A stretch of DNA of 18,366 nucleotides from Candidatus Syntropharchaeum sp. (GCA_016782355.1 JADHYP010000006.1:1-18366), one strand, 5' to 3'; counted from the stretch's first letter, positions 8,908 through 15,859 are shown. A program made the numbers and translations. Notes: a model not told the origin generated them from the sequence alone.

Positions 8908-9728
8908 TTACAGGGATAGGTGTAAAGTTTGGTTGCAATAATCGTATGATTGGGTTTGATTGTGCCTGTATGGTTTCCCATGATGCTTGGGTACGGATTG
9001 GATGGTTGTCCTGTGTCGAAGATTTTCAACTCTCCGGAAGTAGTAAAGCTATACTCCGAACTCTCTGCCGAATTTTCGCTTTGATCTGTGCTGTTTACAA
9101 CAAAGTAATAACAAGTGCCTGCCGACAATCCTGTTAGTTCAACGAGGTGATTCTTTACAAATAGTGAATCCTCCTCGCTTTCGGTATAAACTCCGGATTC
9201 TTTACCATATTTCACCAAACTATTAGAAAACTCATCCGTATCCCATTTTATCGTTGCAGAATTGTCTGTTATGTCTGTTACGGTTATGTTTGTGATTATT
9301 GGCGGTGTGGTGTCGTTCATGAGTTCTTTTGGGAAGATCAACTTTTCATAATAGTTAGAGTTTGCGTATTCAATTATTATTTTCGGTGGCACCGCTTTTG
9401 TGAGATTGGCAAGGTCGGTTGGAATATCTTTTAAATCATTGCGGTAAATCGAGTTCGCATATTCTACCAATATCCTCGGTGTTACGCTACATGTCACATT
9501 AACTAAGCCCGCTGAAAGATTTAAGTTGTTGCGATAGATGGTGTTTGCGTATTCTGTAAGTATTCTTGCTGTTACATTGCTTGTAATATTTGTCAGGTCT
9601 GGCGAATATGCGGTAGTGGTATTCCAAATGGTGTCCGCATCTTCGATGATGATCTCTGATGCGCTGACTGCTCCTATTTGCAGGCATAATGCCAATGCCA
9701 CAACCAGTATAAGAAGATGTATATTCAT
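8568..9728 (-). CDS. Exported EYAN-repeat / fibronectin type III protein (3' part probably out of frame)
   Basis: The frame gives 386 residues, of which about the first 285 look real. A signal peptide (1-23, LLILVVALALCLQIGAVSA) leads. Four ~30-residue repeats follow, centred on EDADTIWN (29), EYANTIYRN (59), EYANSIYRN (89) and EYANSNYYE (120). A fibronectin-III-like domain (about 142-230, from TTPPIITNITVTDI) comes next, then an archaeal surface-protein module (KIFDTG..SNPYPSI, IKPNHTI, LYTYPCKGTGGHTEY). That module stops abruptly at HTEYAEI. There are many NxT/S sequons, consistent with a glycosylated cell-surface protein. A good RBS (AGGAGAG) precedes the ATG, and the protease gene ends 14 nt upstream. 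Residues after about 285 are probably translated in the transglutaminase frame instead. Confidence 0.7.
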   Translation of the reverse strand: MNIHLLILVVALALCLQIGAVSASEIIIEDADTIWNTTTAYSPDLTNITSNVTARILTEYANTIYRNNLNLSAGLVNVTCSVTPRILVEYANSIYRNDLKDIPTDLANLTKAVPPKIIIEYANSNYYEKLIFPKELMNDTTPPIITNITVTDITDNSATIKWDTDEFSNSLVKYGKESGVYTESEEDSLFVKNHLVELTGLSAGTCYYFVVNSTDQSENSAESSEYSFTTSGELKIFDTGQPSNPYPSIMGNHTGTIKPNHTIIATKLYTYPCKGTGGHTEYAEIFPVLLVIFHTFLLTPTVENLTVMGLELVSLKMEHRKIKKFLMAMESLRARVLESLKERAKMLELALRVRTKSHPKGGNHLISPFFIRLGQLIPTTLKLLWV

Positions 9729-9742
9729 TTTTATCTCTCCTT

Positions 9743-10096
9743 TTATACTCTAAGCACAAAACCCCTTGTAGGCTCAAGTTTTTCCGTTTCTGGATTCACT
9801 TTTAGACCCAAAGTTTCCAAAGTTTCCACTCCTAATAATGGCTCTTCACAGTCCATAATTAGAACGGTGGTTGGTGCTTCCCTTTCTTTTATTTTAACAT
9901 GCACGACTCCCACTTCTGCCTCCATCTCCATTCCATTTGCGAGTTTTACCTTTTCCTTCCTTAACTTTGGAATATCAAGTCTTTCTGCTAAATCTTTTGG
10001 GATTACCGTGAATGTGGCACCTGTATCAGCCAGCATCTTCACTTCCTCTCCTTTTTTCTTACCTTCTATATAGGCATTTACGAATGTGTGTCCCAT
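9743..10096 (-). CDS. Retropepsin-like (clan AA) aspartic protease
   Basis: 117 residues, a single retropepsin-type lobe. The catalytic motif LADTGA is at 22-27 (D24), followed by the hydrophobic FTVIPKDLAERL. The flap region includes VKLANGMEMEAEVG (50-63) and the closing motif is PLLGVETLETLG (86-97). One-lobe enzymes of this kind work as homodimers, each subunit giving one Asp. There is no signal peptide, so it is probably cytoplasmic. The RBS (GGTGA) precedes the ATG by 6 nt and the gene lies 8 nt after the preceding stop, so it is co-transcribed. Its presence with a second protease-fold protein and MoxR suggests processing or quality control of envelope proteins (inference). Confidence 0.85.
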   Translation of the reverse strand: MGHTFVNAYIEGKKKGEEVKMLADTGATFTVIPKDLAERLDIPKLRKEKVKLANGMEMEAEVGVVHVKIKEREAPTTVLIMDCEEPLLGVETLETLGLKVNPETEKLEPTRGFVLRV

Positions 10097-10104
10097 TTTT
10101 TCAC

Positions 10105-11010
10105 CTATGCTTCTTGATATATGAGGACAATTGCATCGAATGTCCCTCTAGTATTCCTACCAGTAATTTTTATGGTGTGGAATACAGCAAGCGAAAGCTG
10201 CGTAGGTGAAAGCAGGCCATAATTCGTTTCTTCTCCTATAAAAGGATGCTGATATATACAACTAATCTTTTTTTCATCGATATACATATCAGATTCAATC
10301 CAATTTCCTTCACTTTCTCTACAGTAATGCGAAAATGAACGCTCATAGAATACGAAATCGCTCGGCAGCTTTAACTTGAAGGTATCCGTTCCCGGACTCC
10401 ACAGCGCATCCGCAACAACCATCAGTTTATCCGCATTCGCATATTTGAAGTCATAGTATTTTATGTTTCTCATTGGAACACCAGCGGCATTGCAAACCAC
10501 GCTCATACCGTCTTCAAGTTTCGTGCCCGTTATCTTTTCGTCCGTGCCGTAATCTGCCCAGTCGAGTATCTTTGCCGCAGGCTCTTCATTCAGATAATAT
10601 GTTACAATCCAACCGTCTTTGTGGACATATGCGTGAACATCCTCAGTCTCTGGATAATCTGGAAGTGCAACCGAGCCAATAATGTATTCGTCTGTTTCGT
10701 ATTCTATCGTTCTGAATACGGTTTTTGCTTTTTCAAGGTCTATTGTCTCTTCAACATCTGTGTAAGCAGAAATACCAGCTTCTTCTTCGAGGAAAGTTGT
10801 GCCTGCTCGCGGGGCAACACTGCCGCCACCTTCAGCCGCGCCTGCAACTCCGATAAAGGGCGGTGCCACAAGCGAGATAACGCCTTTTCCTCCGCCTTCC
10901 CCCATCCCTTTCTCCACATCCTGCGAGTTATACAATACTGCTGTGCAGCTTACGACCATCACCAAGGCGGTTAAAACCGCCAATACCTTCAAACTAAAAT
11001 TCTTCCCCAT
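10105..11010 (-). CDS. Exported (possibly lipid-anchored) protein of unknown function, first gene of operon
   Basis: 301 residues. The N-terminal signal (basic MGKNFSLK, hydrophobic core to residue 20) ends in VVSC, a possible lipobox with Cys22. A Gly-rich low-complexity stretch (about 34-67) follows, then a globular part rich in Tyr and Asp/Glu, e.g. VHAYVHKDGWIVTYYLN, AAKILDWADYG and VFRTIEYETDEYIIGSVALP. I recognise this as the type of extracellular protein found in many copies in ANME/methanogen-related archaea, without known function. The start is preceded by a G-rich RBS (AGGGGGAT) and the promoter lies 66-81 nt upstream of the ATG. Confidence 0.8.
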   Translation of the reverse strand: MGKNFSLKVLAVLTALVMVVSCTAVLYNSQDVEKGMGEGGGKGVISLVAPPFIGVAGAAEGGGSVAPRAGTTFLEEEAGISAYTDVEETIDLEKAKTVFRTIEYETDEYIIGSVALPDYPETEDVHAYVHKDGWIVTYYLNEEPAAKILDWADYGTDEKITGTKLEDGMSVVCNAAGVPMRNIKYYDFKYANADKLMVVADALWSPGTDTFKLKLPSDFVFYERSFSHYCRESEGNWIESDMYIDEKKISCIYQHPFIGEETNYGLLSPTQLSLAVFHTIKITGRNTRGTFDAIVLIYQEA

Positions 11011-11075
11011 TTTTTATCCCCCTTTTTTCTTTAATTTAAGATACCACTTATAGTTTTAGAAATATGAAATAACCC

Positions 11076-11091
11076 TTTATAAATTTTTCGG
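11076..11091 (-). promoter_or_regulatory. BRE/TATA promoter of the - strand operon
   Basis: On the - strand, CCGAAAAA (BRE-like, 11084-11091) is followed directly by TTTATAAA (11076-11083), very close to the archaeal consensus. A TATA box here places the transcript start near 11050, leaving a leader of about 40 nt that carries an RBS before the ATG at 11010. Genes down to 1991 are spaced by 25 nt or less or overlap, so this is probably the only promoter for the whole set. Confidence 0.7.
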
Positions 11092-11198
11092 TTATAGATA
11101 TCTATTGAATAAACTGAAGTATTTTATTTTGGCGATAAAATGATACAAAAGCAGATGGAGAGAATTAAAGGGACATGAGTGGGTGAAGGTGGTGGAAA

Positions 11199-11933
11199 AT
11201 GAAGAAAATAATAACGCTTAAAGAACATATAATCAATTATGCAAAGAATAACAGTTATTTCAACATAAATGACTTGAGAAAGTATTTTACTGATAGAAGA
11301 ATTGACTACAAAAATGACACACTGAAAAAATATCTCTATCTTCTGAAAAGAGAAAACGCTATCTATGGCGCAGGCAGAGGCTGGTATTCCACAATAAAAC
11401 ATGATTTTGTATTGGATACAAAGCCCGTAGAAGAAATTAGAGCGTTAATAAAAGACAAGTTCCCACTCCTTGATTTCTCTTGCTGGAGCACGGAACAGAT
11501 AAAAGGTTTCTTTCACCACCTGCCAAGTCAATTTGTCACTTTCGTTTATACCGATAAAGATTTTCTACAAGCCGTAAAAGATTTTCTGGCGGATGAAGGC
11601 TACAATACATATCTAAATCCCCGCAAAAGTGAAACGGAAAAATATGTAGAACTAAAAAACCGAACTGTTATATTAAGACCTTTTATTTCTCCTCGTGAGC
11701 CTAAAAATCAGCGTTTTGCAAAAATAGAGAAGATACTTGTGGATTTGTTTATGGAGACGAAAAGGGTCAATCTCATGGATATGAGCGAATACCAGAAAAT
11801 TTTTTCCAATATAATCCATAATTACCGCATAAATATAGCGGTAATGCTCGACTATGCAGAAAGGAGAAAAATAAAAGAAAAGATGCAGGCTATGTGCATG
11901 AATACAAAATCCACCAATATGACATTTTTGTAA
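11199..11933 (+). CDS. AbiEi-like antitoxin / transcriptional regulator of type IV toxin-antitoxin pair
   Basis: 244 residues. An N-terminal winged-helix region (1-65) begins KKIITLKEHIINYAKNN, has NDLRKYF and ends with the wing IYGAGRGWYS. An alpha/beta region follows (FVTFVYTDKDFLQAV, TVILRPFISPRE). This matches the plan of AbiEi or DUF6577-type antitoxins, which bind their own promoter and neutralise the nucleotidyltransferase toxin without stable contact. A strong RBS (GGTGGTGG) precedes the ATG. The toxin gene starts 31 nt downstream. The exact subfamily is uncertain; the toxin-adjacent position supports the call. It and the toxin gene look more AT-rich than the operon to the left, suggesting transfer. 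Confidence 0.7.
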   Translation: MKKIITLKEHIINYAKNNSYFNINDLRKYFTDRRIDYKNDTLKKYLYLLKRENAIYGAGRGWYSTIKHDFVLDTKPVEEIRALIKDKFPLLDFSCWSTEQIKGFFHHLPSQFVTFVYTDKDFLQAVKDFLADEGYNTYLNPRKSETEKYVELKNRTVILRPFISPREPKNQRFAKIEKILVDLFMETKRVNLMDMSEYQKIFSNIIHNYRINIAVMLDYAERRKIKEKMQAMCMNTKSTNMTFL

Positions 11934-11964
11934 AATGTAGCAATAGTGGAATGAGGCGGGGGAA

Positions 11965-13050
11965 ATGATTGACAGAACATGTTTTGAAAGAGAATGGATA
12001 ACAAATAAACATAGAGAAACAAACGCAGACCCAATATTGATAGAAAAAGCAATATATGCCTTTGAATTGCTTGGGAATTTGGTTGAAAACGGCATCAATC
12101 TGATTTTTAAAGGTGGCACAGGTTTGATGCTGCTCATTCCTGAATTGAAAAGACTTTCCATTGACCTCGACATAATAACTGAGGATGAAGATATAACATT
12201 GTATGATACATTCGACAAAATAATACAGGAAGGATTATTTAAAAAATGGGAAGAAGATAAAAGACCAACGGAGCATAAGATTCCAAAGAGTCATTTTAAA
12301 TTCTACTACATATCTTCAATAGAAAATAGAGTGGCTTATGTCCTGCTTGATATTGTAAAAATGCCTTCTCCCTTTTCCGAAACAATTGAAAAGCCAATTA
12401 TTCTACCGTTGTTTGAAGTTGAAAAAGAAGTGAAAGTACCAATCCCTACTGTAAATAGCTTTACCGGAGACAAATTGGGTGCTTTTGCTCCTACGACTAT
12501 TGGGATTCTTTATGGTAAAGGAAAATCAATGGAAATATTAAAACAATTATTTGACCTTGGAATTCTATTTGAACACATAACTGACCTGAAGGAAATCAGT
12601 CAGTTGTATAAAAAAATTGCTGAAATTGAAGCTTCTTATCGTAATATTAGTTTGCCCCCAGATGAATTTTTGGGTGATTCAATAAGGACTTCTTTTCTCA
12701 TCTCTCAATTAGACTTTCGTGGAAGTATCGAGAACGAACATACAAGAGAACTAAGAGACGGGATTAGAAGGATTAGAAGTCACATAATTGGAGGCAGATA
12801 CTCTTTTTCAAATGCTAAAGAGGATGCTTCAAAAGTTGCCTGTCTTGCTTTTTTAATTAAGGATGGTCGTTTGGATATGGATATAGGAGGGCTAAAGCAA
12901 AATAGAGGAGATGTAGAGAGAATAAAGGATATTTCCCTTCCTAACGATTTCAGTATTCTAAATAAGCTAAAGGCAATTTCTCCGGAGAGTTTTTATTTAT
13001 GGGCGATAGCTACCGGAGTAATACAGGAAGGGGAAAATGAGCAAAGCTAG
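11965..13050 (+). CDS. AbiEii/AbiGii-family nucleotidyltransferase toxin
   Basis: 361 residues. NTase motif I is FKGGTGLMLLI (48-58), with catalytic DLD at 67-69 in RLSIDLD. A third carboxylate is probably D129 (YVLLDIVK). The AbiEii-specific GDKLGAFAP (168-176, K170) is also present. The C-terminal half is helical. Members of this family transfer nucleotides to RNA (tRNA in known cases) and act in abortive infection or as type IV toxins. All key residues are present, so it is probably active. A G-rich RBS lies just before the ATG at 11965. It overlaps the following MNT gene by 14 nt. Confidence 0.85.
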   Translation: MIDRTCFEREWITNKHRETNADPILIEKAIYAFELLGNLVENGINLIFKGGTGLMLLIPELKRLSIDLDIITEDEDITLYDTFDKIIQEGLFKKWEEDKRPTEHKIPKSHFKFYYISSIENRVAYVLLDIVKMPSPFSETIEKPIILPLFEVEKEVKVPIPTVNSFTGDKLGAFAPTTIGILYGKGKSMEILKQLFDLGILFEHITDLKEISQLYKKIAEIEASYRNISLPPDEFLGDSIRTSFLISQLDFRGSIENEHTRELRDGIRRIRSHIIGGRYSFSNAKEDASKVACLAFLIKDGRLDMDIGGLKQNRGDVERIKDISLPNDFSILNKLKAISPESFYLWAIATGVIQEGENEQS

Positions 13051-13234
13051 ATTTAATGAAATTAAGGAGAAAATACGCCCGGTAACGAAGAGATACGGCG
13101 TTAAAAAAGGGGCTTTATTTGGCTCGTTGGTAAGAGGAGAAATGAGGAAGGATAGCGACATAGACATACTGGTAGAAATTGAAAGCGATATTAGTTTGTT
13201 AGACTTTGTTGGGCTCAAAATAGAGATTGAATAA
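13037..13234 (+). pseudogene. MNT-type nucleotidyltransferase, C-terminally truncated
   Basis: 65 residues. The N-terminal half of a MNT domain is intact: ALFGSLVRGE (26-35, G29-S30) and SDIDILVEI (40-48, D41 and D43). Full MNT antitoxins are about 95-100 residues and carry a third Asp in a VDLV-type strand. Here the frame stops after GLKIEIE, and no other frame downstream restores the missing part. No HEPN toxin gene follows. The ATG overlaps the end of the AbiEii gene by 14 nt, so it is translated from the same mRNA. Best read as a decayed MNT gene; a minimal regulatory protein is a less likely alternative. Confidence 0.65.
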
Positions 13235-13307
13235 AAGAACATGAAGGATGGGAATAATGAAAATTTGATTGGTAAAGCTGGCACTATCTAAAAATCCAGT
13301 GATTTAT

Positions 13308-13402
13308 CACCGCGGAGAGCGCAGAGTACGCAGAGTTTTAATACTGTTCAACAATTGTTGGGGCTTTCTGATGCCTTTGCGTTCTCCGTGTGCTCTGTGG
13401 TG
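13308..13402. repeat. 95-bp imperfect inverted-repeat element (REP/MITE-like)
   Basis: The left arm (13308-13335, CACCGCGGAGAGCGCAGAG-type) and right arm (13375-13402, CTTTGCGTTCTCCGTG-type) are inverted copies with about 20 of 28 positions pairing. A perfect 12-bp palindrome, CAACAATTGTTG (13349-13360), sits almost exactly in the centre. CGCAGAG-rich hairpins of this type are scattered in many prokaryotic genomes. It lies in the 233-bp gap between the truncated MNT gene and the end of the - strand HhH-GPD-like gene. No coding capacity is seen. Confidence 0.6.
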
Positions 13403-13467
13403 AAATTTAAGGATTTGGCAATTTCACTAGAAAATTTGACTGTGCCTTTCTATGGGATGCTACAAAC

Positions 13468-14181
13468 TCACAATCCTTCCCATTCCCCCTTACCCTTATC
13501 GGTATCCGATTCCCTCAGCCATATCGCCCAGCAGATCAATATCTGCGAATATCCTATCTCCTTCGATAATCGCTCCATTTCCTCGATAAACCGCAAATCA
13601 TCATTCGCATGAACACCAAGCTCGCGTTCCACCACGCGTTTTATTATCTTATCCGGCATGCTCGTGTCCACACCTGCTTGCATTCGCAAATACTGGAACG
13701 TAATCAATCCGACACCGTGGACCTTTCCTATTTCATCCTTCTCCCATTCCTTATGGTTTGCGTGCTCAGCCCAATACCGCAACGCATCGAAATCCGTACC
13801 AAAATCCTTGGTTTCTTTTAGGTTATCTAAAACACGACTTATGCCTATCGCAGCGTGCCAAACACGTCTGTTGTTCATTATCCCCCTCAATCTCGCATCT
13901 TCCGCGGAAAGCTTTGAAAACGCATTAAACGAACGTATCTCCCCTGTTTCTACAAAATCGCTGTAAAAACGCTTAACCCGCGGCACCACGATTTGGAAGT
14001 ATTTTAACCCAATCGAATCCAGTGCCGCATCCACAACAATCAGTACCGCATTCCCACCCCACCGCTTACCGTTTAAACATCGCAGCTCGCTTTCTTTTGC
14101 TGTCGTAAGAACCTCTTCAAATCTATCCTCAAAAATCTTCTTTGTCTTCTTACGTTTAAATATTAATAACTTTTTGTTCAT
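13468..14181 (-). CDS. HhH-GPD-like protein, possible DNA glycosylase relative
   Basis: 237 residues from the ATG at 14181 (a GTG at 14190 would add three). A helix-hairpin-helix-like motif, KVHGVGLITFQYLRM (about 153-167), is followed by GVDTSMPDKIIKR (about 170-182). That is the arrangement of HhH-GPD glycosylases, where a conserved Asp after the hairpin is catalytic; D172 or D177 is the candidate. No Fe-S cysteine cluster is present. The N-terminal region is basic (KRKKTKK). It starts 1 nt after the stop of a 35-codon ORF, suggesting coupling. The fold call is inference from motif pattern; substrate unknown. Confidence 0.6.
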   Translation of the reverse strand: MNKKLLIFKRKKTKKIFEDRFEEVLTTAKESELRCLNGKRWGGNAVLIVVDAALDSIGLKYFQIVVPRVKRFYSDFVETGEIRSFNAFSKLSAEDARLRGIMNNRRVWHAAIGISRVLDNLKETKDFGTDFDALRYWAEHANHKEWEKDEIGKVHGVGLITFQYLRMQAGVDTSMPDKIIKRVVERELGVHANDDLRFIEEMERLSKEIGYSQILICWAIWLRESDTDKGKGEWEGL

Positions 14182-14182
14182 T

Positions 14183-14290
14183 TCAGACACTCTCTTTACC
14201 TACAAGAGTGTCCCTCTTCTGCATGAAACTCAACCCCTCTGCTATGTGATTGAGGATTTCTTTCGAAATAGTAAAATTTGGACGGTACAT
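14183..14290 (-). CDS. Small 35-residue ORF resembling the N-terminus of a Fic protein
   Basis: The ATG at 14290 is preceded by AAGGAG at 8-nt spacing, a good RBS. The first 18 residues, MYRPNFTISKEILNHIAE, look like the opening of Fic (AMPylation) family proteins, after which the sequence diverges and stops at TGA (14183-14185). It ends 1 nt before the ATG of the HhH-GPD-like gene, so it could be a leader ORF coupling translation. It is probably a remnant of a Fic gene whose 3' part was replaced. The Fic resemblance is short and uncertain. Confidence 0.4.
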   Translation of the reverse strand: MYRPNFTISKEILNHIAEGLSFMQKRDTLVGKESV

Positions 14291-14502
14291 TTTAGATACT
14301 CCTTGCTTTTTTAAGTCTTGACGCTATCCAGCTAAATCCGGAGATGCAATCGAACACCGGTGGAGGTTGGGTGTGGGGCATTTATCTGTCTCCTGCGTAT
14401 TTTTCGAGAATAGCATAAATATTAAACGTAGCGATATAAAAAGTCTTCGTACAAAAAGAATTTTCGCTTGAAAAATCATGTTCTAAAAGTGAAAATCTAA
14501 AT
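14291..14502. other. Intergenic region without recognisable gene
   Basis: This stretch lies between the small - strand ORF and the repeat before the kleisin gene. It contains promoters for at least one direction: a T/A-rich TTAAAAAAG-like motif lies on the - strand near 14310. No ORF of substance, tRNA or clear structural RNA is visible. Confidence 0.3.
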
Positions 14503-14522
14503 TGTGCTGTGCTGTGCTGTGC
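14503..14522. repeat. TGTGC x4 pentanucleotide repeat next to the kleisin promoter
   Basis: Four perfect head-to-tail copies of TGTGC end about five bases upstream of the TATA box of the kleisin gene, where the BRE would sit. Such a repeat can gain or lose units by slippage, changing the sequence or spacing next to the promoter. Confidence 0.75.
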
Positions 14523-14526
14523 ATAA

Positions 14527-14537
14527 CTTATATAAAA
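14527..14537 (+). promoter_or_regulatory. TATA box of a probably leaderless kleisin-KITE transcript
   Basis: CTTATATAAAA is centred about 27 nt upstream of the ATG at 14559, which places the transcript start at or beside the start codon. No Shine-Dalgarno sequence lies between. This is the usual layout of leaderless archaeal mRNAs. Confidence 0.65.
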
Positions 14538-14558
14538 CCAAATTTTAATTTCCAATAA

Positions 14559-15368
14559 ATGAAACAAATGAAACCAGACGAGCTATTCCGGCTGATAAAC
14601 TTTTGCGAAACCATACAAAAGGAAGGGACCGACCCATTTGATTTGGACGTCAAAAAGTTTCTGGAAACGCTGAAGAATCATCTAAAAAAGTGGAAGCGGT
14701 TAGACGACCTGCTTTTAGACGCAGAAGCGATGTCCGAGCTAACGAAGATAATCGAATTGCAGGGTAAATGGATAAGAGACCGCTCCTCCTCGTTTTACAT
14801 AGACCCCGTTTTAATGGAACTCAAACTAAAAATGCTGGAGCCAGCTCAGTTAGCAGACGCATTCTTTAAATCCTGGCATCCCATTATATCAATGGATAGA
14901 ATCACTGCAAAGAGGTTGAAAGAGGGACTGGATTACTGGAACGCGCTAATACCCTTCAGTGAGCGGAAGGAAGAATTTCCGCTACCGTCAACGTCTGAAA
15001 CGTTTCCGTTCGACCTCGAGGATTTAATTGATTTGAACATCTTATCCCGGACTGAGTTCGAGGATTCAATAAAAGCAGTTTTGAACGACCTTGAGCAACG
15101 GGGCAGAATCGAATATCACGATTTTATTTATGACGATGAATACGAGAGCAGTGTTGAAAAGGCGTATCTGACGAGTTATTTAGTAAGCGAAGGAAAAGCT
15201 GAACTCGATATAAACCCATTAGAGGAAGAAGTCTTTATTTCTCCGTGCAATGCAAAAGCAAACACTGGGGATGTAAGGTCTATCCCGATTTCGTTAAGCT
15301 ACGAGGATTGGTTAAGATGGAAGAGGAAACAGAAGAAGAATCAAGGACAAAAGCAGAACGGAAGGTGA
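14559..15368 (+). CDS. Kleisin (ScpA-like) subunit of an SMC complex
   Basis: 269 residues, near the ScpA length. The N-terminal region follows the ScpA plan: LFRLINFCETIQKEGTDPFD then LDVKKFLETL (9-38; compare 'DPWDI..IT..YL' in ScpA), then DLLLDAEAMSELTKIIELQG (50-69; compare the 'DLELA.EFL..AA.LL' helix that contacts the SMC neck). A Pro/Ser/Asp/Glu-rich middle part (136-160) should be the linker that binds KITE proteins. The C-terminal winged-helix-like part (161-228) should bind the SMC cap. It overlaps the KITE gene by 52 nt, which supports a complex. Kleisins bridge the two SMC heads. Sequence similarity is pattern-level, so Nse4-like rather than ScpA-like affinity is possible. Confidence 0.7.
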   Translation: MKQMKPDELFRLINFCETIQKEGTDPFDLDVKKFLETLKNHLKKWKRLDDLLLDAEAMSELTKIIELQGKWIRDRSSSFYIDPVLMELKLKMLEPAQLADAFFKSWHPIISMDRITAKRLKEGLDYWNALIPFSERKEEFPLPSTSETFPFDLEDLIDLNILSRTEFEDSIKAVLNDLEQRGRIEYHDFIYDDEYESSVEKAYLTSYLVSEGKAELDINPLEEEVFISPCNAKANTGDVRSIPISLSYEDWLRWKRKQKKNQGQKQNGR

Positions 15369-15859
15369 AAAGGGCAGCCCAGTTAATGTTCTTCAGGAGG
15401 CATAGAATCCCCGGAGTTAAAGGCTGGGAGCTTAAAAAGGCATTGGGAGAGAATTATATGGAAGTAATCGCGGTTTTAAATTCCACTCTCGATAAACTTG
15501 GCATGGAAGTAAAACGGATAAACGAAGAAGGAGGTGGAGAAGAAAAAGCAGAGCGCGACAGATTTATGATCGTGCTTAAGAACCACCTGGTTGAGAAAGC
15601 TTCGGGAGAAAGAATAGACCAGGTCGCCATGCTGTCTGCTACTTTAGCCTATATCATCTCGAAGCAAGGCAAAGCACCGAGAAAAGCGGTAGAGTCGTTT
15701 TTAAGCGATAAATTCCCCAAACGTAGAGTTTTCTTCGCTCTGGACAGGTATATCAAGCAGGGATATCTGGGTGAGGATGACAAGGTGTTGTATATCGGAT
15801 GGAGGACACGAGCGGAGGTGGATAGGAAATCGCTATTGGATTTGATTCTGGCTTCGTGA
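15317..15859 (+). CDS. KITE protein, ScpB / Nse3(MAGE)-like, partner of the kleisin
   Basis: 180 residues from the ATG at 15317, chosen because a GAGG RBS lies 10 nt before it; the frame is open further upstream inside the kleisin gene. Two winged-helix units are visible. WH1 covers about 18-90, with GWELKKALGENYMEVIAVLN and FMIVLKNHLVE. WH2 covers about 98-163, with DQVAMLSATLAYIISKQGKA (compare the ScpB helix 'LETLAIIAYKQP') and FALDRYIKQGYL. The end, YIGWRTRAEVDRKSLLDLIL, resembles the MAGE/Nse3 terminus (W.PRA..E.....VLE). KITE dimers bind the kleisin linker and DNA in SMC complexes. The N-terminus is acidic (MEEETEEE). The KITE class is well supported; MAGE versus ScpB affinity is inference. 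Confidence 0.7.
   Translation: MEEETEEESRTKAERKVKRAAQLMFFRRHRIPGVKGWELKKALGENYMEVIAVLNSTLDKLGMEVKRINEEGGGEEKAERDRFMIVLKNHLVEKASGERIDQVAMLSATLAYIISKQGKAPRKAVESFLSDKFPKRRVFFALDRYIKQGYLGEDDKVLYIGWRTRAEVDRKSLLDLILAS

Noticed and set aside
11673..12218. A 181-codon - strand ORF across the AbiE gene pair
   Set aside because: It lies opposite two recognisable + strand genes, is serine/phenylalanine/histidine-rich as antisense frames often are, and shows no domain.
14291..14502. tRNA or other structured RNA before the kleisin gene
   Set aside because: No T-loop GGTTCGA-type sequence or cloverleaf pairing could be found.
15245..15316. Extension of the KITE protein upstream to 15245
   Set aside because: The extra 24 residues overlap the kleisin frame, look unlike the family start, and a better RBS precedes the ATG at 15317.
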